NCBI GenBank assembly: GCA_046349155.1 | Contig: JAXMCW010000002.1 | Span: 620,001-684,000, forward strand | DNA length: 64,000 bases | Source of the DNA: Alsobacter sp046349155 | Lineage (GTDB): Bacteria; Pseudomonadota; Alphaproteobacteria; Rhizobiales; Beijerinckiaceae | Direction of reading: 5' to 3' | Notes under the pieces: generated by a model | The model's database searches: none | What the model was told of the DNA's origin: nothing | What the model saw: the letters and a program-made list of their open reading frames with translations, nothing else | Shown here: positions 1 through 9,584 of the stretch, piece after piece | Layout of the letters: the number at the start of each line of letters is the position of its first letter | Numbering within the stretch: the first letter of the stretch is position 1 | Program-made: the position numbers and the translations under genes

Positions 1-904
1 CGGAGATGCCGACCGCGAGGATGGTGACGCCGATGATCGTGCCCCACACGTTGACGCGCCCGGGGCGGATCGTGGTGGAGCCGAGGAAGGCGCCGACCAG
101 CGCCGGCAGCAGGAATTCCAGGCCCACGCTGGCCTGGCCGATGCGCAGCCGCGCGGCGAGCACGATGCCCGCCACCGCGCCGAGGAAGCCGGACGCCACG
201 AAGGTGCCGATCACGAAGCGGCGGCTCGGGATGCCGTTCAGCGCCGCGGCGCGCGGATTGGCGCCGATCGCGTAGAGGTAGCGGCCGATGGGCAGGTATT
301 CCGTGACGATCCAGAGAACGAGGCTCAGCACCAGCACGTAGTAGGCCGCGACGGGGATGCCGAGCGGCTGCAGCGTGTAGAGCTCCGTGAACCCCTTCGG
401 CAGCACGCCGATGACCTGCCGGCCTTCCGTGTACCAGAGGGCGATGGCGTAGAGCACGGTGCCGGTGCCGAGGGTGGCGATGAAGCTGTCGATCTGCGCG
501 AGCTCGACGAGGAATCCGTTGAGCAGGCCGAGCAGGCAGCCCATGAGCAGCACGATGATGCAGGCGACCGGCCATGAGAGGCCGAGCTTGGTCTGCAAGG
601 CGATGGCGAGCACGTGCCACAGCACGATGCCGTAGCCCACCGTGAGGTCGATGCGTCCCGCCATCATTGGGATCATCGCCGCGAGCGAAAGCATGGCGAT
701 GATGGCCTTGTCGCCCAGGATCGAGCGCAGGTTCAGCATCGTCGGGAAGGTGTTGGGCAGCAGGATCGAGAACAGGACGATCAGCAGGACTGTGAAGATC
801 GGCAGGCCGTAGACCGGCGCCAGCCGCCACAGCTTCTGGCCGAGGCTGAGGCCCTGCAATTCGACGGCGGTCGGCTCGAGCGCGGTGGACTTGATCGAGT
901 TCAT
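1..904 (-). CDS. Sugar ABC transporter permease, RbsC type (3' end outside window)
   Basis: Inner-membrane permease of a ribose/inositol-type (CUT2) ABC importer. About 301 residues are visible. The protein starts MNSIKSTALEP and then runs as a series of long hydrophobic helices. The family landmark is MMAGRIDLTVGYGIVLW near residue 80, followed later by TLGTGTVLYAIALW and IGRYLYAIGANPRAA, which match the BPD_transp_2 pattern. The start ATG overlaps the stop codon of the upstream ATPase gene (ATGA), so the two are translationally coupled. The C-terminus lies beyond base 1, and no periplasmic binding protein is in view. The substrate cannot be read from the permease. The neighbouring lactonase, dehydrogenase, iol and otn genes suggest a polyol or aldose. 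Confidence 0.9.
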   Translation of the reverse strand, partial: MNSIKSTALEPTAVELQGLSLGQKLWRLAPVYGLPIFTVLLIVLFSILLPNTFPTMLNLRSILGDKAIIAMLSLAAMIPMMAGRIDLTVGYGIVLWHVLAIALQTKLGLSWPVACIIVLLMGCLLGLLNGFLVELAQIDSFIATLGTGTVLYAIALWYTEGRQVIGVLPKGFTELYTLQPLGIPVAAYYVLVLSLVLWIVTEYLPIGRYLYAIGANPRAAALNGIPSRRFVIGTFVASGFLGAVAGIVLAARLRIGQASVGLEFLLPALVGAFLGSTTIRPGRVNVWGTIIGVTILAVGIS

Positions 905-2472
905 GCGTGCATCGCCTTTCCGGCCGCCTTCGCCTCGTCGCGGGTCGTGAGGGTCGCCGCGCGCGTCAGCGCCTCGACGGAGAGGTCCTCGCCCGTGAGT
1001 TCCGCGAGGATCTCGCCGCTGCGGAACACCAGGGCGCGGTGGCAGATGGCGGCGACCTCCTCGACGTCCGTCGAGATCACGATCACCGCCCTGCCCTCCT
1101 CCAGCGTCGCCGCGAGCAGGCGGTAGATCTCCGCCTTGGCGCCGACATCGACACCCGCGGTGGGGTCCTCCAGCACCAGCACGCGCGGCGCGATGCGCAT
1201 CCAGCGGGCCATCACGACCTTCTGCTGGTTGCCGCCGGACAACGTCTCGATGGGCGCCTCGGGATCGTTGGGGTGCAGGGAGACCTGCCGGCCGAGGGCG
1301 CGGCTCTCCTGCGCCTCGTCAGCCCTCGAGCGCATGGCGAGCGGGCCGCGGCCTGCGGCGCCGGGATTGATGAACATGTTCTCGCGCACGCCGAGCACGG
1401 GCGCGACGGATTCGGCGACGCGGTCGGCCGCCACGAAGCCGAGGCCGGACGCGATCGCCGTCGTCGGCGTGCGTGCGTCGACCGGCCGGCCGTCCAGAAG
1501 CACGCGCCCGGCCGTGGCGGGCTCGATGCCGAGCAGTGCGCGCCCGACATTTTCCTGCCCGGCGCCGCGCAGCCCCACGAGGGCGAGGATCTCGCCGGCG
1601 TGGAGGGAAAAGTCGACGGGGCCGACATCGCCCGTGCAGAGCCCCTCGCAGGCGAGCAGGGTCTGCGCCCGGGGCGCGGGCGGGCGCACGAAGACGCTCT
1701 CCGGCCGGCGGCCGATGATGGCGGCGATGAGCGATTCGGGATCGGCGGCGGCGGTCGGCCGCGCGTCCACCAGGCGGCCGTCCCGCAGCACGACGAGGCT
1801 GTCCGAAATGGCGAAGACCTCGTCCAGCCGGTGCGAGACGTAGATCATGCTCACGCCGTCCGCGCGCAGCTTGCGCAGCACGCGGAAGAGTAGTTCCACC
1901 TCGCTCTGGGGAAGACTGGCGGTCGGTTCGTCGAGCACGAGAACCTGGGCGTTCACGCCGAGCGCGCGGGCTATGGCGACCAGAGACTTCTCCGTGCGGG
2001 TGAGGTCGCTGACACGGCTCCTGGGATCGATGTCGTGGGCGACCATCGCGAGCGACCGGCGCGCGCGCTCCTCGACGGCGCTCCAGTCGACGAGCCCGAA
2101 GCGCCGGACGTAGCCCTGGGCCAGCGCGATGTTCTCGGCGACCGTCATCCATTCGATGAGGCCGAGATCCTGGTGGATGAAGGAGATGGAAGCCCGGTCC
2201 GTGCGCGGGTCGAAGGTCTGGCCGTTGACGCTCATCGCTCCGGCGTCGGGCTTGTAGACGCCGGCCAGCATCTTGATGATCGTGGACTTGCCCGCGCCGT
2301 TCTGCCCGAGGAGGGCGACGATCTCGCCGGCGCGCACCTCGAAGCTGACGTCGTCCACGGCCAGCGTTCCGCCGAAGCGCTTGGTCATGCCACGGCAGCT
2401 CAACCGCGCCGGGCCGGTCGCCGGCGCGTGTTCGGGTCCCCTGGTAGCGGCGCCCTGGCCCATCCTGCCCAT
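901..2472 (-). CDS. Sugar ABC transporter ATP-binding protein with two nucleotide-binding domains (RbsA/MglA type)
   Basis: Cytoplasmic ATPase of the CUT2 importer, 523 residues, close to the usual 500. The first domain has Walker A GQNGAGKST and Walker B VLVLDEPTAS. Its signature loop reads LTRTEKSLVAIA, so it lacks a normal LSGGQ. The second domain has the degenerate P-loop usual in this family (GLRGAGQENVGRALLG) and an intact signature, LSGGNQQKVVMARW. It is co-transcribed with, and overlaps, the permease. The first ATG is taken as the start. An ATG three codons on, or the methionine before TKRFGG, are alternatives, and the roughly 25-residue low-complexity N-terminus makes the start uncertain. 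Membership of the family is clear. The substrate is unknown. Confidence 0.92.
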   Translation of the reverse strand: MGRMGQGAATRGPEHAPATGPARLSCRGMTKRFGGTLAVDDVSFEVRAGEIVALLGQNGAGKSTIIKMLAGVYKPDAGAMSVNGQTFDPRTDRASISFIHQDLGLIEWMTVAENIALAQGYVRRFGLVDWSAVEERARRSLAMVAHDIDPRSRVSDLTRTEKSLVAIARALGVNAQVLVLDEPTASLPQSEVELLFRVLRKLRADGVSMIYVSHRLDEVFAISDSLVVLRDGRLVDARPTAAADPESLIAAIIGRRPESVFVRPPAPRAQTLLACEGLCTGDVGPVDFSLHAGEILALVGLRGAGQENVGRALLGIEPATAGRVLLDGRPVDARTPTTAIASGLGFVAADRVAESVAPVLGVRENMFINPGAAGRGPLAMRSRADEAQESRALGRQVSLHPNDPEAPIETLSGGNQQKVVMARWMRIAPRVLVLEDPTAGVDVGAKAEIYRLLAATLEEGRAVIVISTDVEEVAAICHRALVFRSGEILAELTGEDLSVEALTRAATLTTRDEAKAAGKAMHA

Positions 2473-2613
2473 TGCCCCGCCGGCCTCGTCGAAGGCCGGC
2501 CCGGGACACCCCGCACGACATGGGCCGCGCCGCCCAGCCGAGCGTGCGCGCGGGCGATCAACGCGCCCGGAGCTCCCATTGTGCCGAGATGGCCCTGCTT
2601 CGTTTCCTCGCAG

Positions 2614-2635
2614 GCGGCTCGTCGATGCGAGCCGC
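2614..2635. repeat. Perfect inverted repeat, candidate operator
   Basis: The arms GCGGCTCG and CGAGCCGC are perfect reverse complements, separated by the six bases TCGATG. The repeat lies between the two divergent sugar operons and about 16 bases downstream of the possible leftward -10 element. That position fits a repressor site. No regulator gene for this locus is in the window, so the binding protein is unknown. Confidence 0.4.
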
Positions 2636-2650
2636 TCGTGTTCTGTCGGA

Positions 2651-2680
2651 AGTAAACGCCCGCGCGCCGCGATGCGTCAA
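2651..2680 (-). promoter_or_regulatory. Possible sigma-70 promoter for the ABC transporter operon
   Basis: On the minus strand TTGACG (2675-2680) is followed after 18 bases by TTTACT (2651-2656), which resembles -35 and -10 boxes. It is about 180 bases upstream of the ATPase start and just before the inverted repeat at 2614-2635. This is prediction by eye only. Confidence 0.3.
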
Positions 2681-2857
2681 GGCGGTCTTTAAATCCATTT
2701 GACTGCGGTGGAGGGTCGCAAGCCTGCCATGCGCGGGCGCGAAGGCTGGCCGGCTTCGCGCGGCCCGCTGCGCTCTTGCCCAGCCGCCGCGCTGCCGCCA
2801 CGATGCGCATCCCGGACGGCGGACCCACCGCCGCATGCGGTGGAGAGAAACGCCCCG

Positions 2858-3625
2858 ATGTCCCTCACGCTGTTCGACCTGTCCGGCCGCGTCGCCCTCG
2901 TCACCGGATCCAGCCAAGGCATCGGGCTCGCCGTCGGCGCGGGACTCGCCCGGGCCGGCGCGACCGTCGTGCTCAACGGCCGGGACGCGGGCAAGCTCGC
3001 GCGGGCCGTGGACCTCCTGAAGGGCGAGGGACTGCCCGTCCACGGGCGCGCCTTCGACGTGAGCGACAGCGCCGCCGCGGAGGCCGGCGTCGCCGCCATC
3101 GAGGCGGAGGTCGGCCCGATCGGCATCCTCGTCAACAATGCGGGCAAGCAGCACCGCGCGCCGGCGGCGGAATTCCCCGACGAAGCCTGGCACGACATCT
3201 TCCGCGTCAACGTCGACAGCGCTTTCTTCATGGCGCGCTCGGTGGGTCGGCGCATGATCGAGCGCGGCGCGGGCAAGATCATCAATATCGGCTCCGTCCA
3301 GAGCGAGCTCGGCCGCCAGACCATCGTGCCCTACACCGCCACCAAGGGCGCGGTGAAGATGATGACGCGCGGCCTGTGCGCCGAGTGGGCAAGGCACGGC
3401 CTGCAGGTGAACGCCATCGGCCCCGGCTATTTCGATACGCCGCTCAACAAGGCGCTCGTCGAGAACCCCGAATTCTCCGCCTGGCTCTGCGCACGCACGC
3501 CGGCGGGGCGCTGGGGCAAGCTGGAGGAGCTCGTGGGGGCGGCGATCTTCCTCTCCTCGGCCGCCTCCGACTTCGTCAACGGCCACATGCTCATGGTCGA
3601 CGGCGGCCTCACCGCCGCCGTCTGA
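2858..3625 (+). CDS. SDR-family oxidoreductase (gluconate 5-dehydrogenase-like)
   Basis: Short-chain NAD(P)-dependent dehydrogenase of 255 residues, the classical SDR length. The cofactor glycine motif TGSSQGIG is at residues 16-23. Next come NNAGKQ, a catalytic serine in IINIGSVQSE and the YTATK active-site Tyr-Lys pair. The C-terminus ends HMLMVDGGLTAAV. The ATG at 2858 is chosen because GGAGAGAAA precedes it and the Rossmann fold begins normally there. The closest general resemblance is to gluconate 5-dehydrogenase (Gno/IdnO) enzymes. It is followed after 55 bases by a lactonase, so a sugar or sugar-acid oxidation is likely. It could alternatively supply the tetronate dehydrogenase step missing from the nearby otn genes. 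The substrate is not determined. Confidence 0.88.
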   Translation: MSLTLFDLSGRVALVTGSSQGIGLAVGAGLARAGATVVLNGRDAGKLARAVDLLKGEGLPVHGRAFDVSDSAAAEAGVAAIEAEVGPIGILVNNAGKQHRAPAAEFPDEAWHDIFRVNVDSAFFMARSVGRRMIERGAGKIINIGSVQSELGRQTIVPYTATKGAVKMMTRGLCAEWARHGLQVNAIGPGYFDTPLNKALVENPEFSAWLCARTPAGRWGKLEELVGAAIFLSSAASDFVNGHMLMVDGGLTAAV

Positions 3626-3680
3626 CGCTTCGCTCCAGAACCGGCCCGCAGGGCCCAACCATCTCCATGGGGGAAACGAC

Positions 3681-4640
3681 ATGCCCGAGACCGCCACGCC
3701 GCAGAACGTCATGGCCAACGAGGACCTGACCTACACGCCCTTCGAAGTGCTGGACAAGCGCTTCGCGCCGCTGTGCAACGGCACGGCGAAGCTCGAGCGG
3801 CTCTACACGGGCTGCCGCTGGGCGGAAGGCCCGGCCTGGTTCGGGGCGGGCCGCTTCCTGCTCTGGTCGGATATCCCCAACAACCGCATCATGCGCTGGG
3901 ACGGCACCGACGGCAGCGTCTCCGTCTGGCGCCAGCCTTCCAACAACACCAACGGCCACACGGTCGACCGCCAGGGCCGCCTCGTCTCCTGCGAGCATCT
4001 CGGCCGGCGCGTCAGCCGCACCGAGCACGACGGCTCCATCACGGTCCTCGCCGATCGCTTCGAGGGCAAGCGCTTCAACTCGCCCAACGACGTCGTCGTG
4101 AAGAGCGACGACTCCATCTGGTTCACCGATCCCGCCTACGGGATCGACTGGGACTATGAAGGCGAGATGTCGGCGAGCGAGATCGGCGGCTGCCATGTCT
4201 ACCGCATCGACGGGAAGACGGGCGCGATCACCCGGGTCGCCAACGACTTCGTGCGCCCGAACGGCCTCGCCTTCTCGCCCGACGAGTCGAAGCTCTACAT
4301 CGCCGACACCGGCGCCACGCATGTCGAGAACGGCCCGCGCCATATCAGGGTGTTCGACGTCGTGGACGGCCACAAGCTGCGCGGCGGCGAGGTCTTCGCC
4401 ACCAGCACCGCCGGCCTGTTCGACGGCTTCCGCATCGACGAGCAGGGCCGGATCTGGACGTCCGCCGGCGACGGCGTGCACTGCTACGAGCCCGACGGCA
4501 CGCTCATCGGCAAGATCTGGGTCCCCGAGGTGGTGGCGAATGTGTGCTTCGGAGAACTGCGCCGCAACCGCCTCTTCATCTGCGGCACGACCTCCCTCTA
4601 CTCGTATTATACGCTTGTGCGCGGCGTGAAGACGTACTGA
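3681..4640 (+). CDS. SMP-30/gluconolactonase family lactonase
   Basis: A 319-residue six-bladed propeller hydrolase that opens sugar lactones with a divalent metal. The metal-ligand glutamate is in CRWAEGPAW (residues about 46-54). The conserved asparagine and aspartate motifs are NSPNDVVV, RPNGLAFSPDESKLYIADTG and the later GRIWTSAGDGVHCY. The start ATG has GGGGGA seven bases upstream. The gene follows the SDR on the same strand, which suggests that the dehydrogenase makes an aldonolactone and this enzyme hydrolyses it. The specific lactone cannot be told from the sequence. No signal peptide is seen, so it is probably cytoplasmic. Confidence 0.9.
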   Translation: MPETATPQNVMANEDLTYTPFEVLDKRFAPLCNGTAKLERLYTGCRWAEGPAWFGAGRFLLWSDIPNNRIMRWDGTDGSVSVWRQPSNNTNGHTVDRQGRLVSCEHLGRRVSRTEHDGSITVLADRFEGKRFNSPNDVVVKSDDSIWFTDPAYGIDWDYEGEMSASEIGGCHVYRIDGKTGAITRVANDFVRPNGLAFSPDESKLYIADTGATHVENGPRHIRVFDVVDGHKLRGGEVFATSTAGLFDGFRIDEQGRIWTSAGDGVHCYEPDGTLIGKIWVPEVVANVCFGELRRNRLFICGTTSLYSYYTLVRGVKTY

Positions 4641-4650
4641 TCGTCCCGTT

Positions 4651-4683
4651 CCGTCCCCGGCGGCGTAGGGCGCCGGGACGGGG
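4651..4683. terminator. Hairpin between convergent lactonase and otnK genes
   Basis: CCGTCCCCGGCG pairs with CGCCGGGACGG across a short loop, with one bulged base. It sits between two convergent genes. There is no T-run on either side, so it is at best a weak or bidirectional terminator. Confidence 0.4.
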
Positions 4684-4776
4684 ATCGGGAGCCGCGCCGT
4701 CGTGACGGCGGGTTCCCCTTCCCTTCCCCCGTTTCGCGCCTCCGGCCGGGGACGGCACGCAGAACGAGCCCTCGGC

Positions 4777-6042
4777 TCAGCCGAGCATGGCCAAAGCCTT
4801 GGTGAAGAAGTCCTCCGCACCGAAATTGCCCGACTTGAGGGCGAGGGCGAGCGGGGGACCGCCAGCGGCGCGGGTCCACGGAACGCCGGGGTCGATCTCC
4901 GGGCCGATCTCGAGCATGGAGACGCCGAGCGCGCCCACCACCGCGCCTGAGGTCTCGCCGCCCGCGACGACGAATCGCGTCACGCCAGCCCGGGCGAGGC
5001 CCTGGGCGACCTCGGCCAGCAGCCGCTCGACCATGGCCCCGGCCTCGTCCCGGCCGTAGCGGTCCTGCACGGCGCGGACGGCCTCCGGCTCGGCCGTGGA
5101 GGAGACAAGCACGGGCCCGCCGGCGAGACGCGGCCCGGCCCAGGCGAGGATGTCGGCGGCCGTCAGCCGGCCTTCCGCCAGCGCCACGGGATCGACGACG
5201 AAGGTCTCGACGCCCTTCAGCTTGGCGTCTCGGACCTGCGCGCGCGTGGCGGCCGAACAGCTGCCCGCCAACATGGCCGAGAGCCCCTCCGGCGCGGCGA
5301 AGGCCTGGCCGGCGGAGACCTGAGCCAGAAGGCCCTCCCGCCGGAAATTCTCAGGCAGTCCCAGCGCGATGCCGGACCCGCCCGTGAGCAGCTTCTCCCC
5401 GGCGAAGGCCTCGCCGAGAACCCGAAGGTGCGCGTCCGTGATGGCGTCCGCGACGCCGATGGCGCGCCCTTCCTTGGCCAGCGCCGCGAACGCGGCCCGA
5501 ACCGCGGCGGGCCCCTTCTCCACTGTCTGAAACGGCACGAGGCCCACGGGGACGCTGGTCTGGCGCTGCAGCACGCGCGCGAGGTTGGAATCGCGCATCG
5601 GCGTCAGCGGATGGTCCTTCATGGGACTGTCGGAGAGCAGCGTGGCCCCGACGAAGAGGTGCCCCTGGTAGACCGAGCGTCCGTTGGCCGGAAAGGCCGG
5701 GCACGCCACGGTGAAGGAGACGCCCAGCCGCTCCATCAGGGCTTGCGCGACCGGGCCGATATTGCCCTCGTCCGTCGAGTCGAAGGTGGAGCAATACTTG
5801 AAGAGGATCTGCCGCGCCCCCGCCTCGACGAGCGCGTCGCAGGCCGCCAGAGACCAGGCCACCGCCTCCGCGGCCGGGTTGGTGCGCGACTTCAGCGAGA
5901 CGACGACGGCGTCGGCGTCGGGCAAGGCGGCGGCCGAGGCCGGGACGCCCACCGTCTGCACGACGCGCATGCCCTCGCGGGCGAGCATGAGGGCCACGTC
6001 CGTGGCGCCGGTGAGGTCGTCAGCGATGACGCCGAGCAGCAT
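4777..6042 (-). CDS. otnK: Four-carbon sugar-acid kinase (3-oxo-tetronate kinase, OtnK family)
   Basis: ATP-dependent kinase of the DUF1537 family, 421 residues, the normal family length. It phosphorylates 3-oxo-tetronate on O4. The N-terminal domain opens MLLGVIADDLTGATDVALML, the family hallmark. The C-terminal domain carries GGSGIALGLP and the glycine-rich VAGGETSGAVVGALG nucleotide-binding stretch. The ATG at 6042 is preceded by GGAGA, and the reading frame upstream of it has no family sequence. It lies 25 bases after otnC, its usual pathway partner, at the end of a leftward operon that begins with inositol genes. The usual third member, the OtnD dehydrogenase, and the OtnI isomerase are not in the window. 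Confidence 0.88.
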   Translation of the reverse strand: MLLGVIADDLTGATDVALMLAREGMRVVQTVGVPASAAALPDADAVVVSLKSRTNPAAEAVAWSLAACDALVEAGARQILFKYCSTFDSTDEGNIGPVAQALMERLGVSFTVACPAFPANGRSVYQGHLFVGATLLSDSPMKDHPLTPMRDSNLARVLQRQTSVPVGLVPFQTVEKGPAAVRAAFAALAKEGRAIGVADAITDAHLRVLGEAFAGEKLLTGGSGIALGLPENFRREGLLAQVSAGQAFAAPEGLSAMLAGSCSAATRAQVRDAKLKGVETFVVDPVALAEGRLTAADILAWAGPRLAGGPVLVSSTAEPEAVRAVQDRYGRDEAGAMVERLLAEVAQGLARAGVTRFVVAGGETSGAVVGALGVSMLEIGPEIDPGVPWTRAAGGPPLALALKSGNFGAEDFFTKALAMLG

Positions 6043-6067
6043 CGGATTCTCCGTGGAAAAGGGCGCG

Positions 6068-6709
6068 CTACCAGCGCGCGCCGAAAGTGTCGCGCAGGTC
6101 CTGGATCTGCGCGCCGTCGAGCGGCGGCAGGGCGGCCCCGCGGGTGAGGAACCACAGCCGCGCGGTTTCCTCGGCTTCCTCCAGGGCATAGGCGGCCGCC
6201 GAGACGCTCTCGTGCCAGAAGGTCGGCCCGATGCGGGCCAGCACGACCCCGCGCACCTGCCTCACCAGCGGGCGGATCATCTCGGCCACCTCCGGGTGGC
6301 CCGGCCGGCGGTACGGGATCAGCGGGATCCGGCCCGCCTTCATGACGTGGTAGGCCGTGAGCGGCGGCAGGATGTTGGCAGGGTCCACCCCGGGCGTCAG
6401 CGACAGCGCGACGAGGTGGGTCGAGTGCGTGTGCACCACGCCCTTCACCTGCGGGTCGCTCTCGTACACTGCCCTGTGCAGGCGGATGGTCTTCGAGGCC
6501 CGCGCGCCCGAGACCTGCTCGCCGTCCGGACCGATCTTGGCGATGGAGGCGGGGTCGAGGTCGCCCAGGCAGGCGTCGGTGGGGGTGATCAGCCAGCCGT
6601 CGTCGAGTCGGGCGGAGACGTTGCCGGCCGACCCCACCGTGTAGCGGCGCTCGTGCAGGCTGCGGCCGATGCGGCAGATCTCTTCGCGGACCTTGCTTTC
6701 GGGGCTCAT
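6068..6709 (-). CDS. otnC: Class II aldolase: 3-oxo-tetronate 4-phosphate decarboxylase
   Basis: A 213-residue member of the zinc-dependent AraD/FucA aldolase family. In the Otn pathway it decarboxylates 3-oxo-tetronate 4-phosphate to dihydroxyacetone phosphate. SAGNVSAR and LITPTDACLG near the N-terminus form the substrate loop. The zinc site is VHTHSTH, with a later histidine in the C-terminal half (FWHESVSAAAY). The ATG at 6709 gives the normal family start (MSPESKVREEICRIGR). Adjacency to otnK (25 bases) supports the OtnC assignment over fuculose- or ribulose-phosphate aldolase. The 116-base gap to iolB could hold a secondary promoter. Confidence 0.85.
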   Translation of the reverse strand: MSPESKVREEICRIGRSLHERRYTVGSAGNVSARLDDGWLITPTDACLGDLDPASIAKIGPDGEQVSGARASKTIRLHRAVYESDPQVKGVVHTHSTHLVALSLTPGVDPANILPPLTAYHVMKAGRIPLIPYRRPGHPEVAEMIRPLVRQVRGVVLARIGPTFWHESVSAAAYALEEAEETARLWFLTRGAALPPLDGAQIQDLRDTFGARW

Positions 6710-6825
6710 GACGGGCGGGCGTCTCCTGGTTGCGGCGAAGCCTATCCCGCGACGCGGCGCGGCGCCACGCCCCGCCGGCGCATCGCACCATCGCGATCCC
6801 CGCGGCCCGCCGGGCGATGCGGCCC

Positions 6826-7629
6826 CTACTTGTATTTCAGGAAGGCGTGGTCCGGGGCCATGGTGAACTTCCAGGCCTTGACGGGCCCGGCCATGACGTT
6901 GAGGTACCAGAGGTCGAAGCCGTGGGGAGCGCCGACCGGGTGGTACCCCCTGGGCACCAGCACGACATCTCCGTCGGAGATCGCCATCGTCTCGTCGAGC
7001 GAGAGGTCGTCCGTATAGACCCGCTGAAGGGCGAAGCCCGAGCCGCGGGCGAGCCGGTGGTAGTAGGTCTCCTCGAGATAGGTTTCCCGCGGGAAGTCGT
7101 CCGTGTCGTGCTTGTGCGGCGGATAGCTCGACCAGTTCCCGCCCGGCGTGATGACCTCGACCACCAGCAGGGTCTCCGCGTGGGGCGAGCTGTCCGGCAG
7201 GATGTCGCGCACGTGGCGGGTGTTCGTCCCCGTGCCGCGCGTCTCCTCGCCGACCTCGGAGGGGGGGATCAGCCTGGCGGGAAAGCCGCCCCTGGAGGGC
7301 GAGGAGCAGACCGCCAGCTCGCAGGCCCCGTCGGCCGTCGCCGTCCAGGACGAGCCAGCCGGCACGTAGACCGACCAGGGCTTGCCCTCGAAGGGCGACA
7401 TGCGCTCGCCGATCACGCCGAAGTCCTGCCCGTCCCCCACGATCCTCGCCCGGCCGGAGACGAGCACGAGGCACACTTCCCTGCCACCCGTGTCCTCGCC
7501 CACCGTCTGCCCCGGCGCGAGCCGGAACACCTCGAACCCCACATAGCGCCACCCCGCGCTCTCCGGGGTGACCGCGTGGACCTGTCCCCTGGCGTCGGGG
7601 GCGTGCGGATGGACGAGAAGCTGGGCCAT
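6826..7629 (-). CDS. iolB: 5-deoxy-glucuronate isomerase
   Basis: Cupin-fold isomerase of the myo-inositol pathway, 267 residues. It converts 5-deoxy-glucuronate to 5-dehydro-2-deoxy-gluconate, the substrate of IolC. Family landmarks are GRARIVGDGQDFGVIGERMSPF and SYPPHKHDTDDFPRETYLEE, which carries the metal-binding histidines. LVPRGYHPVGAPHGFDLWYLNVMAG is the other landmark. The ATG at 7629 is chosen because AAAGG lies just upstream. A TTG five codons earlier (7644) would add residues through the ribosome site and is unlikely. The gene follows iolD by 33 bases. Confidence 0.93.
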   Translation of the reverse strand: MAQLLVHPHAPDARGQVHAVTPESAGWRYVGFEVFRLAPGQTVGEDTGGREVCLVLVSGRARIVGDGQDFGVIGERMSPFEGKPWSVYVPAGSSWTATADGACELAVCSSPSRGGFPARLIPPSEVGEETRGTGTNTRHVRDILPDSSPHAETLLVVEVITPGGNWSSYPPHKHDTDDFPRETYLEETYYHRLARGSGFALQRVYTDDLSLDETMAISDGDVVLVPRGYHPVGAPHGFDLWYLNVMAGPVKAWKFTMAPDHAFLKYK

Positions 7630-7662
7630 GGTCAACCTTTTCAACGTTCCGGACGAACCCGC

Positions 7663-9513
<1,851 letters not shown>

Positions 9514-9584
9514 CGGGTAGTCTCCTCCTTCGCCGGCTTCCGCGCCGCGCGCGTGCCGGATGTCGCTTTCCCTGCGGCAGCTTA

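Larger units (their letters stand above)
2473..2857. other. Divergent intergenic region between ABC transporter and SDR genes
   Basis: This 385-base gap separates the leftward transporter operon from the rightward dehydrogenase/lactonase pair. It holds a perfect inverted repeat at 2614-2635 and a possible leftward promoter at 2651-2680. An AT-richer patch lies near 2688-2702. No convincing gene is seen. The open frame that reaches back to 2699 in phase with the SDR lacks a ribosome site at its beginning and reads as an Arg/Pro/Ala-rich non-protein. Confidence 0.6.

Noticed and set aside
614..2655. Plus-strand open frames opposite the ABC transporter ATPase
   Set aside because: Antisense to intact Walker and signature motifs. 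The translations are His/Arg-rich repeats typical of antisense GC-rich DNA.
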